Assembly (NCBI GenBank): GCA_001695595.3
Contig: MBPM02000018.1
Span: 806,001-870,000 of the forward strand
Length of the DNA stretch: 64,000 bases
Source of the DNA: Plasmopara viticola
Taxonomy: Eukaryota > Oomycota > Peronosporomycetes > Peronosporales > Peronosporaceae
Direction: 5' to 3'
Position 1 is the first letter of the stretch; the number at the start of each line of letters is the position of its first letter. The notes under the pieces were generated by a model. It had not been told where the DNA came from. It searched no databases and saw nothing but the letters and a program-made list of their open reading frames with translations. A program made the translations under genes and the position numbers. Of the stretch, positions 45,801 to 56,139 are shown in pieces.

Positions 45801-46534
45801 CCATTGATCGATCAATCTTCAATCGCCCCTTAGCTAGGGAACCTGAATGTTATAGAAGCAACATTCACATCCGCTAATATTGGTGATGTTTGCGTACATC
45901 AATATGGTCACTGGTAGAGTTATTGATAACAGCTAGAACAGAAAGCAATTACTCGTCGAGAAGCTGTACAATGAACAATATGGGATAAAAGTGGCCAAAG
46001 GGTGTAATCAATTGACGTATTTTAATCAAGTATAGGATCCTACATTGCCTAGCGAGTCTACGACTCAATATCGGCTCAGGCAAACTTGATTTTATTTTGA
46101 TACAATAGGAGATTGTTGATTCAAATGGTTGCGATACCCTACTGTACGTAATCATATATATTGCCTATTTGTGTAGTGCTACTACCAAATTTATGTACTC
46201 CTTTCGTGCGAAAATGAGCACCGTGCTTTGTCGCTCGGACACACAATTTAATTACTTTTTGAAAACCAAAGTACGGATAAATAGTCCGTATCGCCACAAG
46301 TAATTGTAATACTGCAAGAACAAGCAATAATCCATACCTAATACATACTTAGGCAAACGCAAATGTGCAGATAGAGTACGATGCACATGTGAGCCGTAAA
46401 AGGAACGATTTCCTATGTATATATCACAGCATTTGATGAGCTAAAGGTATCGATTGTGGCTCAGCTCGTAAAGTTGTGTCTTTAATTTGTAATTCAGAGT
46501 TGAAATTGACTAAAGTCATTGCGAATAAGCTTGT
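42804..46534. other. Gene-poor AT-rich stretch
   Basis: Short frames on both strands, the longest 44455-44859 plus and 43741-44073 minus, have no recognised domains. I see nothing else in these 3.7 kb. Confidence 0.4.
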
Positions 46535-47810
46535 GTGGCCAACAAGGTGAAAAGCATAAAGACGCTCTGTAAAACACCATCGAGAACACCGACACCGGCT
46601 TTATTCCCAAACCACGCCCATACGAATAAAGTGAGGACAAATACAGATATTATTGCTCTTGCTATTACATCCGGTGTTGCTTGTAAGTTCGATTGCGCAC
46701 TAATTCTTTTTCAAAACCAACGTAGCTATCATCTGCTTATGGCTGACTTCCTGGCGAATCGCATAAACCCACAAACTTCTGAAGTAGAGCCATGCTTTTT
46801 AGCTCAGTGCCATCCTCTGTTAGAGCTAGTAAATAAGAGTCACTGTCCATCAAAGACAAAGCGTGCTAGGATCGACAAAGATGAACTTAATGCTAAAGCA
46901 GCTCTTTCGTATGCTGCAAGTGTCGGCGGGACCAAAAAGCAATGAAAGTCTTGTGACTGGTAGCAACCTATGAACACAGAGACGAAGAGAACGGCTCTTA
47001 CATGCTTGTGCAAAAAAAAGAACACCATTTCAATCGATCGTCGACAGGGTTTTGCAAGGAAGCGAAACGAGCTGGGACAAGTGGTATGCTACAAGGTCTA
47101 ACTAGTTGTCAAGGGTTTAAAGCAGAGATTCGGTGTTTGTTTCAATGGTCCCCGACAAGATGCGAACGCATGGAGGAAAGCGAATCATGCTTTTCTTTTA
47201 CAAATAAGGCTTCGAAGTACTGAAGCCGACCAGTGCGTCTACGTCAAGTGAAAGATTGCATTCATGCTCACGTCATGTTCGTCCTTAGCAGAAGAAGCAA
47301 GGAGATGGAAGATATGACAGAAGCACTTAAGAAATCTTTCACATTAAAGTTGGACAAGGCTAGTTCCTTTGTAAACATAGCACGCATATAATCCAACAGA
47401 CACGATACACAGACGGCGTGGTGGACAGATTTGGCCAACGAGACGCCAAAGCTGTGGCCAATCCGTATCTAACAGGCCTGACGATTTTAAAAATCAATCA
47501 CCAACGACACACGGCGAAAGAGTAGTAATGCAATCAAAGCCATACAAATCCCAATTGATTTGCTTGCTGTGCATCACGACATATATGCGTCTCATTATCG
47601 CAAACAAATGTCGCATTTTTGGACAGCCCAGATAAGCTAGACTCAAAGGCCGCAACTTGCGTACTTCGTTTACTGAAAGCGCCAAAGGACTTTGAAATTA
47701 CCTACGATGGCAGTCCCAGCTATGCTCAAGCTATGGCATTTACAGATGTAATTTACGCAGTAACATCGATGACGGACGCTCGATGTCGGGAACGAGAGTA
47801 GGGACTGGAG
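46535..47810 (+). mobile_element. Ty1/copia fragment: linker, reverse transcriptase and RNase H (decayed)
   Basis: Plus-strand remains of copia pol. 46535-46945 is an open frame of the kind found between copia integrase and reverse transcriptase. At about 47.08-47.13 kb the sequence reads VCYK-LVVKGLKQRFGV, the 'YKARLVAKGFxQxxGxD' landmark of copia reverse transcriptase. STEADQCVYVK (about 47.2 kb) and TDGVVDRFGQRDAKAVANP (about 47.4 kb) match later landmarks. VLRLLKAPKDFEITYDGS (about 47.65 kb) is the 'VLRYLKGTxDxGIxY' start of RNase H. Frames change and stop codons intervene. No LTR is recognised. Confidence 0.7.
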
Positions 47811-47899
47811 GCACGTTTGTGTCATTTCACACATTTCTTCCGCTTTCTCAGCCTAGCAAAGTAGATCAGCCGGTGTGCACCGATCCATTGCGTCCATTT

Positions 47900-49700
47900 G
47901 ACTTCGACAGTTTCGATGTCTGCGACTGACCTTCCATATGTCCATCTAGAACTGGCTGTCCATCCACTCGATGATGCGCCTTAACTTCATCTCTGGTTTT
48001 AATCCCTTAGCAATAATTTGCAGCAAGAGCAAAAACTTCGTAAGTGTCGCCACTTTACACTCGTCGAGCCGTACAGACCATGCCACCTTGACATTTAAGT
48101 ATCCCGAGTCTTTCACACGATGTCCATTTGCGTTCTTTGCATAGCTTGAATAACGCTTGGGTTCAAGCTTTGTCCTATCAGCAATGTCAGTGTGAGCAAT
48201 GCTCGTAATCTAAAAACTCTTGCTGTCCTAGCTTCAGCTGTTGCTAAAAAACAGTTCATACGGTGTATAGTTAAGAAGTTTGGCGAACAACTGAACAGGT
48301 ACACCTTGTGCTTACTATTTCCACCCACAACTAAGTAGGCACGTCATCAAAATGAAGCATACCTTGTAGCTTTTCCATAGTTGCGCGGCTAATCCGCTCC
48401 GCAACACTGTTTTGTTTAGGGCTGTATGAATCGTGAGCCGAACCATGATCTCATACTTGGTATAGATCTCGACACCCTTTGTCTTTACATTCCCCGTTTG
48501 TCATCACATTGCAGATATTCTAAAAGTCGCTCTCATTGTTTTTGCAGATTGCCTTAAGCTCGAGAACAAGCTGTGATGAATGTTTCACAATACTTAGCGT
48601 GTCTCTAAATAAGACGTTTTTCATTAATTACATCGCGTCCATAATTTGAGCTTCAGGGCACGTGATGTCTTCTTAAGAAACCGAAATGGAGACGAATCGA
48701 CTGTAGACTGATCCATAAGAAATCCTCCGTACAGCGCCTTAAGTCCCTGCTTCAGCGCCAGCACATCAGTTGTAGCTGTTTGCTATTAATTGGCCGCTGT
48801 GACAAGCAAGTGTGCCACAGCTTCCACACCCGGCGTGCTCCAATAACCAAGTGTCTTCTTTCGTGTAGACCAAGCGGTACGTTTTACCAATCTTGCAATC
48901 GCTCATTGCGTACTCCGAATATTGCAGGCAAAGCTATTAGGGCCTAAGCGTATGTCGGATTCTTGACTGTAAAGGACCTCAACCATCTTGATACGCGAGC
49001 TATCAAATCCAATGTACTTTAATGTACTATCAACCGAAGGTTTGTTCCATTCGCGATGGTGACCTCTGAATTAACATTTAACACTTAGCACTCGAAGAGA
49101 TCGCTTTAATGCGATGACATGAGTGATGAAGCCCCGCTATCAATACGCCATATTGCCGACTTTCCTTCGCTTACTTTGTATACCGCGTCATCATCACCAG
49201 ATTGTTTTTATGCCGGGCACTATCACTATATACGATTAACCCGGTAAAGCCCTTAAACTCACATTTACTGCGTGGAGAGCAACCTATCTAATGCTACCTT
49301 GCCCGCCTTTTAATGTACTTGATTTTCCATATACGAAAAAAGCTTTCTTCAGAGGAATTTATAGTGCACTTTCTCAAATGCCCCAATGAGCTCCTTAACG
49401 ACTATATTTGTTTTGACCTCGGTACTTGATGTCCTTTGCATATTTCTCAATTAATCACTTTCCAATCGAAGCTGATACGACTAATTTTCAAGTTATCTCT
49501 TTGTTTGGATTCCTTTAATTATCTCGTCGGATGAGTCTATATGTCTTCATTTTGAGGTCTAAGAGTTGTCGCGTCATTGTAAGACAATTGTGTAGAGTCA
49601 AGCGTTTGTAAAGAGCACAGGCTTTTTTACATGCCTCTATGTCTCCATGGCATGCGTTTTTCACCAATTTTCAATCTTATAGTGTATCTCAACGCCCTAA
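47900..49700 (-). mobile_element. Ty1/copia fragment: protease and integrase (decayed), opposite strand
   Basis: Minus-strand remains of copia gag-pol. At 49130-49141 the minus strand encodes DSGA within AIWRIDSGASSLMS, the aspartic protease active site of copia elements. At about 48340-48440 it encodes SPKQNSVAERISRATMEK, the 'TPxQNGVAERxNRTxxE' landmark with the catalytic glutamate of copia integrase. Protease lies upstream of integrase, as expected. Stops and frame changes are frequent. The exact ends are not visible. The fragment converges on the plus-strand copia piece ending near 47.81 kb. Confidence 0.65.
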
Positions 49701-50804
49701 CCAACGCCTTGGCATCTCAGTCACGCTTCCGTGGCCTTGATCGTATCTTTGATAGTCATAATGTGTCTCAGGAGAGAGTTCTTTGCTAGAAGAAGCTTAC
49801 TGGTGAGGAATTAGTACCCTAGATGATTTTGGTGCGCTTGTTTACCATAGTAAAATCGGATGTTGCGGCCTTTAGATTGTTAAATGAAAGGTAGACACTA
49901 AAAGTACATCCTTCGTTCGCTGCCTTGTACGACTCTATTCTTTCCATTTTGGACCCTTAAAAGGCTTTTCAATGATAAGATGGCTTTATCGGCTAGCCGC
50001 AACCATGCCCGTGATCTTGTGACGTCACTCGGTCCTTCAATGTAACGCCATACACCTGTGTAACATGCAATCATTGGTGTAAAGTTAACACCTACACGCA
50101 AATAAAGATTGTTTTAATTTATGATTATAATAAACGACAAGGTCTTCAGAGGGGAAATATTATCATACATTTAGCAGGAATGTAATATGTACCAGCAAGC
50201 TAACTACATCACAAAGCAAAAGTTGTCAATCCAAGAGTTACACTTACAAAGATAGGGAAATAGTATGCAATTATCAATGGGACAAGATCATTATGGAGCG
50301 CTGCTTGGCAAGTAAATTTGACTTTATAAAGAACACTGCATGCTTCCTTCACCATGATCAAAATTGACCTCGCATCAGCTTTGCCAAGGTATAACGAAGC
50401 AGCCAGGCAACTTATGAAGACACACAACGTAATTATTTCCACGCCCAACAATATACTTTTTGGTAAACAAGTCTAAATCTCTTTTTTATTTAAGAACGTT
50501 GAGCACTTAAACAATAGACTACTTCAAAGTCGAACAGCTTAGCTACTTTATAAAGAATAAACTCGTTTAAACAAATGCATACTATTTGACGAAGAAGTTG
50601 CCAAGGGATGTAATTGAAAAGGGTTTTTCGACCGAACACGGTGCAATCAACTTTAAATAAAATAAAAAAGATTATCCCAAAAAGTCTAAAGCACGATCGA
50701 CAAGTCTTGAAGCAAGACCCGAATTAAACCAAAGTCGATAATAACGGTTGAAGTCGACCTAATCTCCGACTAAAAAAAAAAATTTGATTACGCTTTTTAT
50801 CTAG
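49701..50804. other. No supported gene
   Basis: An 80-codon minus frame at 50209-50451 begins with a hydrophobic, signal-like stretch (LGVEIITLCVFISCLAAS) and ends with another hydrophobic segment. It is too short and too lone to call a gene. The rest is AT-rich sequence. Confidence 0.35.
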
Positions 50805-50874
50805 CTTCTCCCATCCAGTTTCCTTGAGCACTTATCCAGTTTCTCTCATCCAATTTCTTTGAGCACTTATCCAG
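50805..50874. repeat. 35-bp tandem duplication
   Basis: Copies at 50805-50839 and 50840-50874 share CATCCARTTTCYTTGAGC and ACTTATCCAG, with a third partial start (CTTCTC) after them. About 45 bp downstream, 50920-50941 is a perfect 8-bp inverted repeat, ATTAATGT/ACATTAAT, with a 6-nt loop. Confidence 0.75.
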
Positions 50875-50941
50875 CTTCTCTTCAAAAATTCGGAACATCT
50901 AAATCTTATCAGCAACCGTATTAATGTATTATAACATTAAT

Positions 50942-53817
50942 GATACTAGCTGATATCAATGCAAATTAAGCCAAATCCAGCCTCTCCAATTCTACTGCTG
51001 CAGACTGCTGCGCTAATAATTGGCCGTATTTTGTGTCCAATTCAACGCATAGTTATCGGCTCCTTTTTTCTCGAGCAATTTTTTTTTTCTACTACAATGA
51101 CCCCATCTAGTGGATCAACACTAGTGTCAATATTATATACGATGTAACAATCAAGTTAAAAGAGCATTTTCTATTTACCCCATATGTGATTATCTATAAA
51201 TTCTGGATAAAGGACGTACACAAAAGTTCAGATATACACGAGACGCATGTGTGTGATGCGGCGCCAACGCTTCCGTGTCCAACAGGCCTGAGCAATAATA
51301 CGCCTTCGACAAGTCTGCATCCTTTAAATACATTCAGCAAATACATTAAAACTCTTTTGACTATGCCCTTAGATGGTCCATCGAAGCGCGAGTGAAATTT
51401 AGTCATAAAGACAAAAGCAATTAGAATTTATTTATGCAAATCATCTGCTTTCAAATTGTCTTAGTCATAGAATCTCTTCTGAATGTTCTTTCAAATATCT
51501 TAGAGCCTTTTACATTATGGGAGGGCTGATTTTAGCAATAGGTTTGACTATTTCTCTTTAAAGCTCAATGTGGCTATAAGAGCACAAATGCTAGCTAAAT
51601 CATTCAAGTAAAGAATACTTGCCGCCTATGCTTCAAATAACAATTTGCTCAGGGTGCAGTGGGACTGCACGCAAAAAAGTCGAGAGCTAACTTAACAGCG
51701 ACTCGAAAACTTAAAGCCGTAGCACCCATTGCACGGTGAAGAGAGTTATAGTTGCCGGCGTTTTGGCTTACCAGCACTTGAGCTTCATCTACCAGACGCC
51801 AACCACGAGTAATATCGAAACAAAACGCATGCATTACCTCGCATGATATGGGAAAATTGCTTCCCTTTTACTCGCCGTGCAAGCGCCGCAACCAATAGGA
51901 GGGAATATTCGCATTAAACGTTGCCTGGGTCAAACCCAGTATTTTGCTAATATACTCACCTCAAGAGCTCATGGGAGCTTGACGCCTCACATCGACATTA
52001 CTAAGTAGGAGGAGCTCTTGATCTTGGTTATCAGAAGACTCCGCTACCCCCAGTTACGGCTAAGTGAGTTGGGACCACATCTACATATTATGGTGAGGTG
52101 CCAAAAGACCGCCGCGACAGCAGAACTCACAGGAGCTTGATATTGCGGACCTTAAGTCGTAAGAGGACCATTCATTTGCAGTCGACGACGAATCTTTATC
52201 CGAGGAAGGTCGTACCAAAGGTGCCATTTTTCCCAAACATCGACTTCACCTTAGCTGTCGCAAACTGCGAGCGGAGGGTGTAGGCCCCCGTATATTCCTA
52301 CCCTGCGCTTGAAAAGCCTTTCATCGTCACGCATTTCATTGCCAACGCTTCGGCTCATAGAGTTGTTATCCAAGCTTGGTATCTGAGCGACCAAACCAGC
52401 TTGGTAGTCCGCATAAATTGTAAGGCTATGTGGTAGTCCGCAAGCAAAATTTGCTAGGGATTAATCATATTGTCCTTAGAGTTGCGTATGCCTGACGCTG
52501 AGCGATCGCGCATGCGAAAGATCAATGTGGTAACGTCTTGGTTATGAGTTCAGTAGTACATGAGTGCACCAGTAGGTGATCGCAGCTAATCACTAAGTGC
52601 GAGTTTGTAGTTCGCCATGTATTGTAAACCAAGCATGATACCATTTGTTTTGACAACCTCGCGCTTATGCATCTCATCAAGGTAATTGGCTGAAAGCTTT
52701 AGCGTATCACGGAAACGTTGGTTAGAGAAAGGGATGCAACGCATGTATGGTCGCTCTTTTGAACTTCTCAACTTGGTAAAATGAGGCGCCGAGCTGAGAA
52801 CCCTTGAGGTTGACAGGTTGTAATTAACCACAAAGTCTGAAAATTTATGAGTTGCGCGACGCGAGTAAGCTCTATGAGGTAACGAAATTTCATCCGCGGC
52901 ATAGACTACCTACGCTGACATACCGCGTAGTATACAAAAAACTTCTATCTGCTTTAAGAATGCTCGCTGTATCAAAGACTAAACGAGGACGACAGACCTA
53001 GGCTTTTAAACTTAAAGGCTTAATCTCTTTGTTGTGTGGGCTTCTAAGAAGCAACAAAAGTTACAACGGAGATGTCTGATAAACTTAAAGCTCCGCGCAA
53101 AGTGTGGACTTAGGAGGCTTAATAGGGGAGAGTAACAGAAATTTAGTGTGTGTCGCACTATTTTCCATACTGTGATGACACAAGTCAAGTTATTTGTTGA
53201 AGCTTAAGAAGGCAGTTGAAAAGCCAACAGAAAAGCAGTACGTGGTCTGGTGACCGCTGATCTCTATGCTATATACCAATTGTAGGATAACACCTGACAG
53301 GAACGTCTGCATGACACTATGGAATGTAAGATTTACAATACGTCGTGGCATTAAAGCTAATAGTAGCTCATTGGTTGTTTATGGTACTTTAAGCCAATAC
53401 ATGTGCTTAATGCGTTGGACCATGGCTCGCGACTCGGCATTTCGTGCGTCATAAATCAATGCAAAAAATTGCAGTGGCGATCTCCAGTAATTCTGTTATC
53501 GAAGCGTAATGGCAACACACAAACGAAGAAAAAGCGAGATACAAAATTGCAGTCGCGTTGTCACTCGATGACAGCGAAAGTGGCTATCTTTTGCACCACC
53601 TTAAGCTTTTATCCTTCCGTTATACCGCACAGCCACCTAGCTATAATTCATCTTAAAGGATGGCGAAGATAGTGCAAAGTTTCGCATGTGCGTCTTCGCC
53701 CTTGCCAATCTGAAAGACAAACAAGAAATTTCTCCGCGCCCAAATTGTAGACAGTGATTTGCAAAAATTAATCTTAATTCTTGTATTGACGGTACCTTAA
53801 GTGTCTCTCTTTGATTC
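50942..53817. other. Gene-poor stretch, possible worn retroelement
   Basis: No supported gene. The minus strand at about 52.4-52.8 kb has interrupted protein-like sequence, including SPTGALMYY at about 52.56-52.59 kb. This faintly recalls the 'VGSLMYL' landmark that follows the copia reverse transcriptase core, so another very old copia piece is possible. This is weak evidence. Confidence 0.3.
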
Positions 53818-54979
53818 TTACAACCCGAGCTCTTTAAACCTGCAGAAAGAGGTGTCAAATTCGATTATTCCACGGTATTAAGTGTACGCAAAGAACCGAT
53901 CGGCTTCGATATCCGCACCTGTTCTGCTGCTGCTCTGCCAACTTTGCTAGCACCTTTGCAAACAATTCATCGTCATGATAGTACATAAGCGCAGCTTGAA
54001 AAGCGCGTAAGTCGAGCTCGAATTTCTTGCAAATTTCTTCAGTCTTCTTGCCTGACGCCTTTACATATTGCTGCAAGAGTTGGCTACGAAACTCTGACTC
54101 TGTTAGTTCTTGCTGGCGTAAAGCCATGGCCGTCTTCTCCATCTCAGTCGTCAGTGACGGAATTAGCTCTTCCATAACACTTACTATCGTCGTGATCTCG
54201 ATGTTGGGTTTTTCCTCCTTCCCCCGCTAAGCCCGGAACACACACAAGAATATCATCCATCAAGAACCATTTACCCTAGCAACACTGCAACTTACCCACA
54301 CAGTCTTGGCACCAGGGATCAGTGGCTCGCGAGAGCCTGTAACCTTCCATCGCAGCCTTCCAAGCTTACGTACAAAGGCATCGATAGTCTCTGCCTCAGC
54401 CACCGAAACCTTGCCGTCTGGACCTCCTCCACGCAGCGTGCCCGAAATAAGCTGCTGCATGGCTTCTTGGACCTGTTCCTTGGTCACGTAATTGTTGCGA
54501 AATACGGCGTCTTGCACCTTTTCCAACGTTGACTCAAAGTCAATGCTCATGTTGAGTGCACGCTGCTCAGGCGACATTTTCAGCTTGCCGCCGTTTGCTT
54601 TCTTCTCCTCATTAACATTCCGCTCCAGGTTCTCCAGCATGCGCGCCGCGAATACGCTCATGTTCTGGTCAATCTGTTCGTACAGACGCAGCAGCGCCGT
54701 CACATTCTGAATCGGATTGACACCTTTTCCACTTTCATTCTTCTTTTCCTCGTTCTGCGCTTCATTGTCTAGTGCTATAGCCAGCGCTAAGGCTCCACCT
54801 ACCGCCCCCACTACGTTCCCACGCTTCGTTTGGATCGTAGAAGTCGTATTTAACCCATTAAAAGTAGCGCTTTGCGCTTCTCTCGTACATGCATTCCGAC
54901 CCCTGCCAACAGCACCTCGAAGAGGCTGAACGGCGTGTAGCACGCGTCGCAGCGCGGTCGTCACTCTGCTGGCTTTCAT
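53818..54979 (-). CDS. Unrecognised probable mitochondrial protein, 337 aa, three exons
   Basis: I do not recognise the family. Splice sites join what otherwise look like two separate small genes. Exon 1 is 54979-54296 (ends ...GAKTVW at a GTAAGT donor), exon 2 is 54226-53919 and exon 3 is 53839-53818. The introns are 69 and 79 nt, GT-AG, and the frame stays open throughout. The last exon adds only FKELGL. The N-terminus (MKASRVTTALRRVLHAVQPLRGA) is rich in Arg, Ala and Ser without acidic residues, like a mitochondrial presequence. A short Gly/Ala-rich hydrophobic stretch (VVGAVGGALALAIALD, about residues 56-71) could be a membrane anchor or part of the targeting region. The rest is mostly helical and charged, with no clear motif. 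In exon 2, MEELIPSLTTEMEK could be mistaken for a start. The gene is divergent from eIF3f with 112 bp between starts. Confidence 0.8.
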
Positions 54980-55091
54980 GATGTGGGAAACGAGCTTGCT
55001 GAGGTATACATATTAGAATGAATGTTCGGAGCGAAATATCCGGTGTTATCCGGATGCGCCACCCAACCAGACAAAGTGTGCTAAGACGAGG
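54980..55091. promoter_or_regulatory. 112-bp bidirectional promoter
   Basis: The divergent starts of the probable mitochondrial gene (54979, minus) and eIF3f (55092, plus) leave 112 bp for both promoters. No TATA box is evident. Confidence 0.55.
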
Positions 55092-55997
55092 ATGAGCGCA
55101 CTATTGTTGCGCACGGAGCCCGTGACCGAGGTGAAGCTGCACCCTGTAGTCGTGCTACAGGCCCTGGACAGCTCGCTACGTCGCGCTGAGGGCCAGGAAC
55201 GCGTCATTGGCACACTTTTGGGTCATGTAGAGGGAAGTGCGGTCGAGATCACGGGCTCCTTCGCCGTGCCACACTTGGAGAATGGCGACGAGGTCGCGGT
55301 AGGCCGCGACTACCACACAAACATGTACGAATTGCATCAGCGTGTAAACGAAAGCGAAGTGGTAGTGGGATGGTACGCGGCAGGTCCGAATCTTTTAGAC
55401 GACCACTCGGCGCTTATCCACCAATTCTACAGCTCTGTCTGTGAACTGCCCGTGCACCTGGTGCTGGACACGAGTCTGCAGGGCGATAAGCTCGATGTTT
55501 CGGCCTACGTCTCCTCTCCGCTCGAGGTCGTGAATACGGCCCTCGTTCATCAATTCAAACAGATTCCAGTGACGCAGAAAGTGTCAGAGCCCGAGGCCAT
55601 TGCCCGTACGTCGACTTTTTGAGCCGCACGACGTTGTTTTGCGCTATATTAAGAGTTTTTGTGCTATGTAGTGAATGCGATAGCTCCTAAGGACGTAGAG
55701 AACAAGGCTGTGGCACTTCCAAAGGAACTCGAGGCGCTGGAAGCGACCATGGATCAGCTGTACCAGTGCATTGACGGCGCCAGCTCGTTTGTAGCTGACG
55801 TTGTGGCTGGAAAGCAGCAAGCAGACGCTAAAATCGGACGCGAGATTGCCGACGCCCTTGCGGCAATCCCAATGCTACAAGAGGACCAATTTGATCAGAT
55901 CTTTAATACTGGACTTCAGGACCTGCTCATGGTGTCATACTTGTCTGGCCTCACTCAGGCACAGCTGTCAATGGCTGAGAAGCTCCTCAACACGTAA
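55092..55997 (+). CDS. EIF3F: Translation initiation factor eIF3 subunit f, 279 aa, two exons
   Basis: Subunit f of the eIF3 complex, which helps load mRNA and initiator tRNA on the 40S ribosome in the cytoplasm. It is an MPN-fold protein. The match is clear: KLHPVVVLQALD, RVIGTLLGHVEGSAVEITGSFAVPH, MYELHQRVNESEVVVGWYA, HLVLDTSLQ and, near the end, NTGLQDLLMVSYLSGLTQAQL (human NINDLLMVTYLANLTQSQI). Exon 1 is 55092-55605 and exon 2 is 55672-55997. The intron (55606-55671, GTACGT...TAG) is 66 nt and splits a codon. Without splicing, the frame stops at 55622 after a few wrong residues. As in other eIF3f proteins, the metal-binding JAMM residues of active MPN proteases are not seen, fitting a structural role. 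The length agrees with the family core. It ends 142 bp before the NPHP4 start. Confidence 0.93.
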
Positions 55998-56139
55998 TTT
56001 GTCCTATCTGCTAGACGTAGTTTTTACTTTAGTAAGCGAACCGAACAGAATGCTGTATTTCGCCTTCATTTGGTTTTGTGGTGCGTGACTCTTCACAGTA
56101 GACTAGCGGGGACTTTTGCCTAAGCGTCGTTCACGGGAA

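Noticed and set aside
47494..47685. 63-codon minus-strand frame in the copia reverse transcriptase/RNase H area
   Set aside because: Antisense to the recognisable plus-strand copia landmarks.
50209..50451. 80-residue secreted or membrane protein on the minus strand
   Set aside because: A hydrophobic start alone is common by chance in AT-rich DNA. There is no RXLR, cysteine pattern or homology.
53855..54175. Separate 106-codon gene starting MEELIPSL
   Set aside because: It is in frame with the upstream exon through a good 69-nt GT-AG intron, and its own end disagrees with the better 79-nt intron/last-exon model. It is treated as exon 2.
55659..55997. Separate 112-codon gene starting MCYVVNAIAP
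   Set aside because: It is exon 2 of eIF3f; the first residues come from reading the intron.
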